62,000 nucleotides of DNA from NCBI GenBank assembly GCA_002633005.1, contig NMRA01000031.1:1318858-1380857 (forward strand), in the 5' to 3' direction. This DNA is from Phoronis australis. Taxonomy: Eukaryota; Phoronida; Phoronidae. Below the pieces are notes generated by a model. That model did not search any database and was not told the origin of the DNA. It saw only the letters and a program-made list of their open reading frames with translations. A program made the translations under genes and the position numbers. Below, piece by piece: positions 11,724-24,201 of this stretch (positions within the stretch are counted from its first letter, which is position 1; each line of letters begins with the position of its first letter).

Positions 11724-14700
11724 GCTCAAGCTGAAAAGGAATTGGGCAATGCTGCTTACAAGGAAAAGAAATTTGAGGAAGCTCACCAACGTTATGACCG
11801 AGCTATTCTGCTAGATCCGACGAACATCATATTCTACACTAATAAAGCAGGTATGGAGAATAAGTGCTTTTACTCCCCTGATCAGCACTGTTTGTGTTTC
11901 TTCATTGTTGAAGTTAAAATCTGCATTTTACCCAGGTATCAGGCTAAAAGCAAAATCAAAGAAGGCTCGACAAACGAGCTGCAGACTGCGCATTGCGACC
12001 TGAAATTTGAAAATACAACCTCCGATTTGGCCTACTGTTATTAGTCACACCTGTGTGACTTGGGCATTCCAAGTTCCGAGTCACATCTGAAAGTGCTGCA
12101 GCAATGATTCTATTTTCTAGTTGGAACGCGGAAAATTCGTGTAACACAATACCAGAAAACGTTTCGGTTTTTTGGTGGTCAGTATTGAGAGACGTGAATT
12201 TCAGATTTGCGAGCTTGGATTTTGACCAGGTCGCAACCTAGTTCTCATGCTGTTGAGGGTGGATATTTTCATGGTAGGACTTGTTACCAAGAAGAACATA
12301 CAGTGCTCTTGATAACCTTGCTCGTTTTATTTTTAGCTGTCTACTTCGAGCAGCGCAATTTTGGGGAGTGTATCAAGACATGTGAACAAGCTGTCTCAGT
12401 GGGCCAGAACAACCAAGCAGATTGCAAGTTGATAGCCAAGTGAGAATTGTTCTGAAGAGTTCCTAGCATGAGTTGTTGCAGACCTTTCAGTAGATGGGTT
12501 TTAAATTCTTGTATGATAAGACCGTATCACATGGGATTCTTTGGAGACGAGAGTACAACCGTGCCATGAAATTTGTAGAGATCAGAGGTTTAAGGCAGTT
12601 AAGCTTATTGATGCCAACTGTACTGCAGAACTTAGGAGAATAGCAACTGCATGGCAGAATTGTTGAATTGAACAAGAGCTAAGGTACTGAGAATTAAAGA
12701 AATTTTTGTTAATTCAATAAATGGCACATTTCCGGTGTGTTCGCAGGGCCTTTGCACGGATGGGAAAAGCATACAAGCGACAGAGTGACTTGAAAAATGC
12801 ATCTGGGAATTTCAAGAAATCGTTAGAAGAAAATTGGACCCCGGATGTAGAGGAATTAATAAAGGAGGTAAAAGTGAAGTGGAGTTAAACAGGTTTCCTG
12901 ATTCAGTAATGTCTGGATAAGAGTGGGCTGTTACAGGCCGGTGTCAGAGGACCACTGGTGTAAGAGTGGGTCACTGGCTGGTGTCAGTGGACCATTGGTG
13001 TGTGCTGGTAGAAGTGTACTGCAAGCTCTTAAATTTTACATTTCAATGTCAATTGACTGAAGTTAACTGTTTTAATTTATTTGTTTTTTGTGACTACTGG
13101 CAATTTACTTCATAACTGTACACCATTGATGTACGGAGGATACGAGCATTTGTGAAGCAATCCAATTATTTGACTAGAACAGTGCGCAATTGTTTTATAA
13201 TCCTGTTATATTTTGTAAGAAATGTGAAGGTGGCTCATTCCAAATTTCTTTGAAAACCTTTAATTTCCTCACAAAAACTGCAAAGCAAAGCCAGCCACAT
13301 ATGGCGACACAGGTTGCAGTGTTGCTAATGCAACTTTAGTGTAACTACATGAACTTTTACTTTCCTTGTTGTACATGAGGAGTTGGTCTTGAGTATAGTG
13401 TTCAAATGTTGTAGGATTTCCTGTACTGTATGCTTCTAAGATGAACTCAAACCATGTTCCTATTTTATCACTGCTTATCACATAATTGTTTGTTTGTAAT
13501 AGATTTCAGAAGAGGAGCTGCGTCGGCTGGATGACGGAGAAACTGAGCTGGCGTGTTCACTTAAAGAACTGATAAAGTCGGAAGGAGGGTCAGCTTCAGC
13601 TGGGACCATCTTTATCAAAATGGGCAATATTCATAAAGAGCGGGCTTTGTTGACAAAATGTGTCCAACATTGTGTTACTGCTTCCGCACTGTATAATGCC
13701 GCTTTAATAAGAACAAAGGCTGAAGACTTAGTTAAGGGTCTTGAGGCGACAGTAAGAGAAAATGAACAAGCATTTTGTGACCTCTTGTCATTGCCTGGGA
13801 ATAAAGTTCCCGTTGATTACAAGACAGATATAAAAAATAGGTTGGACAGTATCAGGAAAAGAGTTTCACCAACAGCCGAAAAATTATTGGAAGATTATAA
13901 CAACGCACTCCAATTAGATCCAACTGAAACTGAGCGTTTGTCATTGGAAAAAGAATTTGTAGAGGAAACTAGGCGAGTCTTTAAAGACATGTGTTCTGAT
14001 ATAATTTCTCTTGATGAATTTCTTATGTCAAAAGCAGAAGAATTATTAGGGCCACCTCCACAGGAGTACGCAGCTATAGCCATGGGGTCTTTAGCTAGAG
14101 GAGAGGCAACGCCGTTTTCGGATCTTGAGTGGGCAATTCTGATTGAAGATGAAAGTAAAGACCTCGAGTACTTCCGAAACTTGGTACGACTTGTGCATTT
14201 ATTTGTCTTAAATTTTGGAGAGACATATCTTAGAACCATGAGCATCAAATCACTGAATGATTACTACACTCCTGGTGGGAATTGGTTTGTGGACGACGTA
14301 GTGGCACGTGGATTTGAATTTGACAGTGCTGCCCCCTATGCATGCAAGACACCATTAGGACGAGCAGACAGACCAGAGAGACCAGGTATAGAGTTGATCA
14401 GAACACCTGAAAAGATGGCCGAGATCTGTGAGTATGATACAGCATTAAAGGAAGGCTACATATTTGATCGCATTCTGTCCACTACTGTGAAGCTTCATGG
14501 TAGCCAAGGTGCCGACCGGCTTGTGAAAGAATTTAAAGAAAAGAGGAAAAAATATAAAGCTGATGGCCGAGTACTTAACAAAGTGCATGTGGAAGTCATG
14601 GAAATACTTGATCAATTTAGACCACAAAGAATGCTTGTTGACAACATGGTTCATGACGTCAAGCAAGATATGTTCCGATTGCCTACTGTGGTCATGAGCT

Positions 14701-15517
14701 TGTTAAAGACACTGTTCCGCGTGGACAGTGAATTCACATGGGACGTTTTGAGGGAACTGGAACACAACAAAATGTTGACAGAAGACGGTTGCCACAATTT
14801 ACTGGTGGTTGTGTCCATTGTTGCTCTCCTGAGGCTGGTGATGTACTGTCAGAAGTCTTGTCAAGGGGAGTTGTTATCTTGGGCACCGCAGACCCTTGAG
14901 AGCGGTGATGCAGACTCCAAGAAAGTAACCCGACTTTACGGATACAAACCCATACTCATCCGGTATGCTCACACCATTATTCCGTTTGCTGACTGCATTG
15001 ATGGTGTGGATTTCCAGATCATCTGTAAATCAAAGAAACTGGACGGTGTTTTCTACAGTCAGAGTTACTTAGATGTTGCTTTCCTAGAGCAAAAATTCAT
15101 GTCATTTGATAAAGCTAGGCAGAACTACATTTTACATATTGAGACCATTAGGAATAGTGCATCTGCGATAGAAGCGAACGAGGAATGTTTCCTGAACATC
15201 AAATATGGACCAGACGGCAGGGATGTTTCCTGCTTCGTGAATGACCTCTCTGTTCTGTTTTCCTTACGAATGATAGCGAACAACTACCTCCACGAGAGTC
15301 TTTTCCTCAAGGCATTAGAGTTCTTTAATTATACAATTGAAGCCACCTCTATGCAAGGTAAACCAACCATTTCATGTGGATCAGGCCGCGATGTATTTGA
15401 AAAGCATCGGAAACTATGTTCGGTGCACTCTCTGCAGGGTGCATGTGAGGCCTGTTATAGATTGGGCGATTACAATTCAGCTCTAGATTACGCAAACCAG
15501 TCGTTGGAAGTTTTCAA
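11724..15517 (+). CDS. TPR2A clamp - nucleotidyltransferase - TPR protein, copy B (incomplete at both ends)
   Basis: Four exons match copy A in sequence, length and phase: 11724-11850, 12337-12439, 12747-12867 and 13503-15517. All five clamp residues and the GSLARGEATPFSDLEW motif are kept, so the encoded part looks functional. No first exon is recognisable upstream. The last exon stops matching at the N at 15518, just after the first repeat of the TPR array (SLEVF). It then reads a few codons of intron-type sequence to a stop at 15575. Six TPRs are therefore missing. Either this is a chimera made by assembly or recombination, or the gene is truly truncated. Lineage and domain calls are secure; intactness is not. 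Confidence 0.7.
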
Positions 15518-16436
15518 NGATATTGAGTCTTCCGTGAAACCAAATGATGCATCTCAACAGTGGGGTCATCACTGAGGTGTTACTTGTCACAGTAGCCAAT
15601 CCTCTTAATCCTTTAATATACTCATGGGAAGGACACTTCACTTTTGTTGAACTCATTTGTACCCAGGCAACGAAATTAAAAAATGCAGTTGTGCTAGTCC
15701 CTGCATGAATGCGACTCGCCTCGTGCTTATGATTTCCTTTCCACCAAAGAACCATATGTCATCCTGTTGCCAATGAAGACATGGGAGACTAGTAGTCAAG
15801 TTGTGCATTTTGGGAACCTAATCACTGGCACTATAACACGTAAGAACCAAAGAGAAATGCTTGCCTGCTTGCCAGCTTGGATAGTTCAGGAACTGAAGAC
15901 TGTTGGCTAATTTCCACCCGTGACCGAAAGAATACGTTTGAAGATGCATGTGCTAAAACGCTTGTAAAGACAGCGTTGTCTTAGAAGTGAATTCAACTTT
16001 ACAATGAATCATTTTTGAGCAAATTTGAAATGTATTAGAAGACAATGTTTTGTCCCAAGCTGGATTAGTTGATATTTAAACTTTAGTAAATTTCACACTG
16101 CTCTAGACTGTTCTATCAGAAATCACTCTTACTAAAATGTGTAAACAAACAAATACACTGCCACGGTATTGTCTGGAGCATTTTCTAATTTCACAAAACC
16201 TTTTCAGCTTTGTCTTTTTATACTGACTAACTATAGTCTGATGGCATCTGCGATTGTTACCCCAGTTACCACTTACGTTGGCTCCTCCCAGCGTTGCCCT
16301 TAATTTTTAATTAGTGTCTGTTAAATATTTCGGGCTACGCAGTGATTGCGACATGATGCATTAGGAGATTGCGACATCGCGAGGTATAGCAGTAAAACAC
16401 CAGTGCTCTTGATAACCTTGCTCGTTTTATTTTTAG
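15518..16436. other. Junction and intron-2-type sequence before copy C
   Basis: After the single N at 15518 the sequence 'ttgagtcttccgtgaaacc' matches copy A intron 2 near 3590, and the match continues for several hundred bases. This is therefore intron sequence whose upstream exons are absent. It leads directly into exon 3 of copy C. Confidence 0.7.
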
Positions 16437-19400
16437 CTGTCTACTTCGAGCAGCGCAATTTTGGGAAATGTATCAAGATATGTGAACAAGCTGTCTCAGT
16501 GGGCCAGAACAACAAAGCAGATTGCAAGTTGATAGCCAAGTGAGAATTGTTCTGAAGAGTCCTAACATGAGTTGTTGCAGACCTTTCAGTAGATGGGTTT
16601 TAAATTCTTGTATGATAAGACCGTATCACATGGGATTCTTTGGAAACGAGAGTACAATCGTGCGATGAAATTTGCAGAGATCAGAGGTTTAAGGCAGTTA
16701 AGCTTATTGATGCCAACTGTACCAAGAAATTGCTTGTAATGCAGAAATTACGAGAATAGCAACTGCATGGCAGAATTGTTGAATTGAACAAGAGCTAAGG
16801 TACTGAGAATTAAAGAAATTTTTGTTAATTCAATAAATGGCACATTTCCGGTGTATTCGCAGGGCCTTTACACGGATGGGAAAGGCATACAAGCGACAGA
16901 ATGACTTGAAAAATGCATCTGTGAATTTCAAGAGATCGTTAGAAGAAAACTGGACCCCAGATGTAGAGGAATTAATAAAAGAGGTAAAAAGTGAATTGGA
17001 GTTAAACAGGTTTCCTGATTCAGTAATGTCTGGATAAGATTGGGCCGTTACAGACCGGTGTCAGATGACCACTGGTGTAGGAGTGGGTCACTGGCCGGTG
17101 TCTGAGGACCACTGGTGTTTGCTGGTAGAAGTTTACTGCAAGCTCTTAAATTTTACATTTCAATGTCAATTGACTGAAGTTAACTATTTTAATTTATTTG
17201 TTTTTCGTGACTACTGGCAATTTACTTCATAACTGTACACCACTGATGTATGGATTATACGAGCATCTGTGAAGCAATCCAATTACTTGACTAGAACAGT
17301 GCGCAATTCTTTTATAATCCTGTTATATTTCGTAAGAAATGTGAAGGTGACTCATTCCAAATTTCTTTGAAAACCTTTAATTTCCTCTCAAAAACTGCCA
17401 AGCAAAGCCAGCCACATATGGCGACACAGGTTGCAGTGTTGCTAATGCAACTTTAGTGTAACTACATGAACTTTTACTTTCCTTGTTGTACACGAGGAGT
17501 TGGTCTTGAGTATAGTGTTCAAAGGTTGTAGGATTTCCTGTACTGTATGCTTCTAAGATGAACTCAAACCATGTTCCTATTTTATCACTGCTTATCACAT
17601 AATTGTTTGTTTGTAATAGATTTCAGAAGAGGAGCTGCATCGGCTGGATGACGGAGAAACTGAGCTAGCGTGTTCACTTAAAGAACTGATAAAGTCAGAA
17701 GGAGGGTCAGCGTCAGCTGGGACCATCTTTATCAAAATGGGCAATATTCATAAAGAGCGGGCTTTGTTGACAAAATGTGTCCACCATTGTGTTACTGCTT
17801 CCGCGCTGTATAACGCTGCTTTAATAAGAACAAAGGATGGAGAGTTAGTTAAGGGTCTTGAGGCGACAGTAAGAGAAAATGAACAAGCATTTTGTGACCT
17901 CTTGTCATTGCCTGGGAATAAAGTTCCCGTTGATTACAAGACAGATATAAAAAATAGGTTGGACAGTATCAGGAAAAGAGTTTCACCAACAGCCGAAAAA
18001 TTATTGGAAGATTATAACAACGCACTCCAATTAGATCCAACTGAAACTGAGCGTTTGTCATTGGAAAAAGAATTTGTAGAGGAAACTAGGCGAGTCTTTA
18101 AAGACATGTGTTCTGATATAATTTCTCTTGATGGATTTCTTATGTCAAAAGCAGAAGAATTATTAGGGCCACCTCCACAGGAGTACGCAGCTATAGCCAT
18201 GGGGTCTTTAGCTAGAGGAGAGGCAACGCCGTTTTCGGATCTTGAGTGGGCAATTCTGATTGAAGATGAAAGTAAAGACCTCGAGTACTTCCGAAACTTG
18301 GTACGACTTGTGCATTTATTTGTCTTAAATTTTGGAGAGACATATCTTAGAACCATGAGCATCAAATCACTGAATGATTACTACACTCCTGGTGGGAATT
18401 GGTTCGTGGACGATGTGGTGGCACGTGGGTTTGAATTTGACAGTGCTGCCCCCTATGCGTGCAAGACACCATTAGGACGAGCAGACAGACCAGATAGACC
18501 AGGTATAGAGTTGATCAGAACACCTGAAAAGATGGCCGAGATCTGTGAGTATGATACAGCATTAAAGGAAGGCTACATATTTGATCGCATTCTGTCCACT
18601 ACTGTGAAGCTTCATGGTAGCCAAGGTGCCGACTGTCTTGTGAAAGAATTTAAAGAAAAGAGGAAAAAATATAAAGCTGATGGCCGAGTACTTAACAAAG
18701 TGCATGTGGAAGTCATGGAAATACTTGATCAATTTAGACCACAAAGAATGCTTGTTGACAACATGGTTCATGACGTCAAGCAAGATATGTTCCGATTGCC
18801 TACTGTGGTCATGAGCTTGTTAAAGACACTGTTCCGCGTGGACAGTGAATTCACATGGGACGTTTTGAGGGAACTGGAACACAACAAAATGTTGACAGAA
18901 GACGGTTGCCACAATTTACTGGTGGTTGTGTCCATTGTTGCTCTCCTGAGGCTGGTGATGTACTGTCAGAAGTCTTGTCAAGGGGAGTTGTTATCTTGGG
19001 CACCGCAGACCCTTGAGAGCGGTGATGCAGACTCCAAGAAAGTAACCCGACTTTACGGATACAAACCCATACTCATCCGGTATGCTCACACCATTATTCC
19101 GTTTGCTGACTGCATTGATGGTGTGGATTTCCAGATCATCTGTAAATCAAAGAAACTGGACGGTGTTTTCTACAGTCAGAGTTACTTAGATGTTGCTTTC
19201 CTAGAGCAAAAATTCATGTCATTTGATAAAGCTAGGCAGAACTACATTTTACATATTGAGACCATTAGGAATAGTGCATCTGCGATAGAAGCGAACGAGG
19301 AATGTTTCCTGAACATCAAATATGGACCAGACGGCAGGGATGTTTCCTGCTTCGTGAATGACCTCTCTGTTCTGTTTTCCTTACGAATGATAGCGAACAA

Positions 19401-20499
19401 CTACCTCCACGAGAGTCTTTTCCTCAAGGCATTAGAGTTCTTTAATTATACAATTGAAGCCACCTCTATGCAAGGTAAACCAACCATTTCATGTGGATCA
19501 GGCCGCGATGTATTTGAAAAGCATCGGAAACTATGTTCGGTGCACTCTCTGCAGGGTGCATGTGAGGCCTGTTATAGATTGGGCGATTACAATTCAGCTC
19601 TAGATTACGCAAACCAGTCGTTGGAAGTTTTCAAAAGTCTAAGGGACTCTCGGGACAAAGTGTATAGTATAAAAACTATTGGCACAGTTTACTATGCTAT
19701 GGGTAAGTACGACGAAGCTATGAAGTCCTTAGAGGATGCACTGAGTTTGCTAATCAACTGCGAGGACTTCACTTCTAAACTACTGAAATATCACATTATT
19801 CATGTCAAGGGTCTTGTTCATGAGAAATGTGGAAATCATGACTTAGCTCTAGAAACTCATGAAGAAGCGTTAATAGGCTTACAAAAGATCTGTGGATACG
19901 GGGACCATTTCCAAATTGCATCTGGTTTGCGAAATGTTGGATGCGCTTACGCTAATAAGGCTGAATATGAACTGGGGTTGAAATATTTTAACGACTCACT
20001 GAATATGTGTCGAGCTCTAACTAAAGGTGAAGACCACATTCTTACCATGGGATTGTTACGTAACATCGGAAACTTGAACCTGAAGATGGATAAGGTATAT
20101 GGTTTGGCGGAATTGGGATTGAAAGAATGTCAAGAATCCTTGGACATGTGTAATCGGATTTTTAGTAATGCTGATCATCCTGAAACCGCAGCGTGTTTGC
20201 TTAAGCTTGGTGTTGCGTTTGGCAATAACGGGAAACCTGAATTGGCTTTACAAAGCCTCAAAAACGCCTTGCGCATTTGGAGAACATTTCTTGGTCATGT
20301 AGACCACCCTGACATTGCTACCTGTTTATTTAACCTTGGATTATCTTATTATTGCATGAAGGAGTACCAGTCTGCTTTGTCTCATTTTGAACTAGCAAGG
20401 GATATGACTGTTAGGATTTTTGGGGACTCACAACCTAAGAAAATAGGTATTTTTGAGAATTTCATTACCCTAGTTCGTAATTCTATGGCTGGGAAGTAA
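16437..20499 (+). CDS. TPR2A clamp - nucleotidyltransferase - TPR protein, copy C (5' exons missing)
   Basis: Three exons are present: 16437-16539, 16863-16983 and 17620-20499, in the same phases as copy A. The two 5' exons, which carry three of the clamp residues (K, N and N), are missing upstream because of the break at 15518. The K and R of the second clamp half are kept. The nucleotidyltransferase motif GSLARGEATPFSDLEW is intact. The C-terminal TPR array is complete but carries a short extra segment with KVYGLAE between two repeats. It ends in a tail (ITLVRNSMAGK) unlike copy A. From about 18642 to 19634 it shows no difference from copy B that I can see. Confidence 0.75.
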
Positions 20500-21766
20500 A
20501 TTTTCTGTGTGACAGGATAATGAAGTCTGTAGTGTCTTAGTTAAAATTTCAGTTGTAAACAGTTGTGTCATTTGTGTTTAAACTGGTCAGGAGTTATCCT
20601 AAAATTGCACTTCAACTGTAAACTAGTTTAAATACCTGGTTGAACTGTCTGTATCATTTTGGATTCGTGCAGAGCTGGTGGATAAGTCAACAATTATTTC
20701 AGTAAGGTATAGATGATGGGCTAACGCTCAAAATGTACCCTTCACCCCACAGTCTCCTACTTACTCTAGGTTGTGCAGTATGAACTTGTAAAATGTTGAA
20801 AATTAATTGACTAAATTTTGTTTTAGTCGGCAAGGCTTTGTAGCCCTTAGCAGGTGAACGAGTTGAACTTTTATTAGGGTTGTACAACTTGTTTGCGCTT
20901 TGTGGAGTTCATTAGCGCTTGTAGCCATTTGTAAGAAAAGATGTCGTTTGAATACACTTGAAACATACTTCGTTCAGTATCATTTTATGCGCCCACAAAC
21001 CCATTTTGTGGTCGCATATGGCATCGCGTCCGCTGTGAATTGCTGTCCGTATGTCATCTGCCCTTTGTCTTTCACGGTCTGTCGTTAAGTTGGTTTGTTG
21101 ACGAAATTATAACCGGTTTGACGAATATAGGAATTTGACACCGACTATCATGACGATGAGTCGACATGATTTTCGTCAGGACTCCATGATTACCGTAGCA
21201 CCGCTTGTTGGTCATTTTACTTTCCGATATGACATTTCTGACTCCGTTAATTTTTGCGGGACAGCTAGGAGTTTTCCGAATAGGGGGGAACCATTGGGGT
21301 TTCAGACAGCTTTGCCTTACAGCCCCTGTTCGTTTTAGTTATCTATAACCTTGTAGTCCGTTTCAGTTTTGCGAAACAACTTGGCGGACGGGGTCATGAC
21401 AAAATTTATCCGAGTTATGTGGCAAGGGAACACCGTCACCGGTTGATTTTTGTACATGTTGGACCGTTGCGGTGCCCCCTGTTTAGTAGATTTTTCCGTA
21501 TTCCTCCTTCCAGCAATTGCTGATCCACTACCGGGCTAATCTTGCTGAATTTTGCAGACGTCTGTGTAGGCCAGCTAGTGGTCAGCAAGGGGGTTAGCAT
21601 AGGCAGATTTAGCCCCCCCCCCCTTGGCTGCCGCAAAAAAAATATAAAAAACCAGCAAGAGCGTAGGGAAATGTTGAGTTTATTAATTAACCCCGGTAAT
21701 TAAAATTTTATGGCTGAAACAACATTGAAGTGTGTGCAGTTTTAGAGTGTTTGCGGGGGGGGGGGG

Positions 21767-22621
21767 NNNNNNNNNNNNNNNNNNNNNNNNNNNNNNNNNN
21801 NNNNNNNNNNNNNNNNNNNNNNNNNNNNNNNNNNNNNNNNNNNNNNNNNNNNNNNNNNNNNNNNNNNNNNNNNNNNNNNNNNNNNNNNNNNNNNNNNNNN
21901 NNNNNNNNNNNNNNNNNNNNNNNNNNNNNNNNNNNNNNNNNNNNNNNNNNNNNNNNNNNNNNNNNNNNNNNNNNNNNNNNNNNNNNNNNNNNNNNNNNNN
22001 NNNNNNNNNNNNNNNNNNNNNNNNNNNNNNNNNNNNNNNNNNNNNNNNNNNNNNNNNNNNNNNNNNNNNNNNNNNNNNNNNNNNNNNNNNNNNNNNNNNN
22101 NNNNNNNNNNNNNNNNNNNNNNNNNNNNNNNNNNNNNNNNNNNNNNNNNNNNNNNNNNNNNNNNNNNNNNNNNNNNNNNNNNNNNNNNNNNNNNNNNNNN
22201 NNNNNNNNNNNNNNNNNNNNNNNNNNNNNNNNNNNNNNNNNNNNNNNNNNNNNNNNNNNNNNNNNNNNNNNNNNNNNNNNNNNNNNNNNNNNNNNNNNNN
22301 NNNNNNNNNNNNNNNNNNNNNNNNNNNNNNNNNNNNNNNNNNNNNNNNNNNNNNNNNNNNNNNNNNNNNNNNNNNNNNNNNNNNNNNNNNNNNNNNNNNN
22401 NNNNNNNNNNNNNNNNNNNNNNNNNNNNNNNNNNNNNNNNNNNNNNNNNNNNNNNNNNNNNNNNNNNNNNNNNNNNNNNNNNNNNNNNNNNNNNNNNNNN
22501 NNNNNNNNNNNNNNNNNNNNNNNNNNNNNNNNNNNNNNNNNNNNNNNNNNNNNNNNNNNNNNNNNNNNNNNNNNNNNNNNNNNNNNNNNNNNNNNNNNNN
22601 NNNNNNNNNNNNNNNNNNNNN
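21767..22621. other. Assembly gap (Ns)
   Basis: This is a run of Ns preceded by a run of at least twelve Gs. Frames that cross it are artefacts. The gap size may be an estimate. Confidence 0.99.
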
Positions 22622-23354
22622 AATTAATATAGCAGGGCTATATTAATGCGAACCCCTTCATGACTACTTGTCGTTGGGTACACAACAACAAATTGGAATG
22701 TACACCACCAGAAACACAAACACCCTTTGAGGATGAAGGAAAATATATACAAGAGTACTTTGCCAGTTACTAATATCCTATTCGGCTATGGAATGTTTAC
22801 AATGTGGAGCACCTTCGATTCAGTTGGGCAAAATGGAGCACTTCGTAATCGTAATTCCAGAAACTAAAGAGCACGGAAATTTTCTTGAAACATTCAAGGC
22901 ACTGTGATCAATTTTATCCACTTAAATTGCGCAGATATTCACAATCATATAAATTCTATACTTCTGCGTCATCAAGTTTAAAGGAAACTCCGCCAAAATA
23001 TAAGAAAGAGACTGAAATTCTTTACGTTATAACGGTTATTTGAAGTAGCCATCAAGTTTCCACTTCTCGCAAGATTTGGACCAATCACATGAAGGTGCTG
23101 AAGATGGTGCTCGACTCCAGTACGGTACACTTTTATAACTCGGTAAGGTGAGTGAAGCATGGTTTCATCGGTTCAAATAGCGGAAGGCCTGTGGTTGTAG
23201 ATTTGTAACCAAATCGAATTCCTAGCTTTTTAAAAGTGGTTTTAAGGCTAATTCAGTAGTTTAATTACCGTTTTAGCCGTCACAATGTCACAGGCAGCCT
23301 GCGACCACAGCACAGGCGTCCTCGGGCTCGGGCTCTGGCTCAGCTAGGCAAATT

Positions 23355-24090
23355 ACATCGTGATAGTATATTCCCACAGAAAGTTACGAATTTCAAAATA
23401 CAGGAAATAAAATCTAATGAAACATGCATATATGCACATTGAGTTACAATTAACACGTACCATAAGTCTGGAGACGATCCAGTCTAACTGAATAATTTGA
23501 ACTAATCAATGAAAATCTGTCGTGGTTTGCTCGAGTTTCTCTTACCGGGTGACATTTTGAGGAAGTTACGTGAAATGACGCATGTTGACGGATAAAAAGC
23601 CCAAGGGATACAAATCATACAAATTTCACCTGATACCTTCCCATGCTATTTTGCAAATGTCACGTGCCAGCGTGTCACGCGCTTCGCTCAGTTTTGTGCT
23701 TCGCTCAGTCTCGCGCTAGCCTTTGCCTAACTCACGTGACTCAGTTGAAATACTTTTTGGTTATCGTGTGCGTAGTGAAAAAGTTAAAGGTGACCAAAAA
23801 AGTGGAGTTGGAATTCTTCGCCAAAGTCACCTTAATTCTCGTAACTTAAGCTTCATCGAAGATATGTATAGAACTAGAAAGGACCAATGAAGAAAGTAAG
23901 CGCTTTTTTAAGTGATAGTTTTAAGTGTGGAATGTATTTTTGACGAGGTGAAAACTCAAAATCGGTGGCTGTATTTGGCCTACCACCCGTTCAAAATACA
24001 TGGAACAAAATGCGTACAGAAAATACATGGAACAAAATGCGTACAGAAAGCGATGGGAAGTATTGTAGCCCCTAACCGGCCAACCGAGGG
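23355..24090. mobile_element. Dispersed repeat, copy 1 (partner at 49470-49960)
   Basis: Blocks such as 'gaaacatgcatata', 'gtgactcagttgaaata', 'agtggagttggaattctt', 'tatttttgacgaggtg' and 'gggaagtattgtagcccct' occur in the same order at about 49470-49960. These are two diverged copies of an interspersed element without a recognisable protein. A related segment flanks it at 23220-23330 and 24261-24366 ('ccacagcacaggcgtcct'). Confidence 0.6.
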
Positions 24091-24140
24091 GGTAGGTGTT
24101 GCCCAAGGCTCAGCAGGCGGGAGATGCATCCCCAACTATA

Positions 24141-24201
24141 GGCAATGACCATCGCCTCTGTTGTCTGCTTCGGGCCAACAGAGGCGATTGTCATTGCCTA
24201 C
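24141..24201. repeat. Hairpin of the CCATCGCCTCTG family
   Basis: 'aggcaatgaccatcgcctct' is followed after a short loop by the near inverted complement 'agaggcgattgtcattgcct'. A smaller relative is at about 24370-24415, and a half-copy is near 11217-11258. It probably belongs to a palindromic repeat family. Confidence 0.5.

Noticed and set aside
21730-22646. Long open frames of about 300 codons
   Set aside because: They run through Ns only; the assembly gap has no real coding content. The same applies to the frames at 53309-54102.
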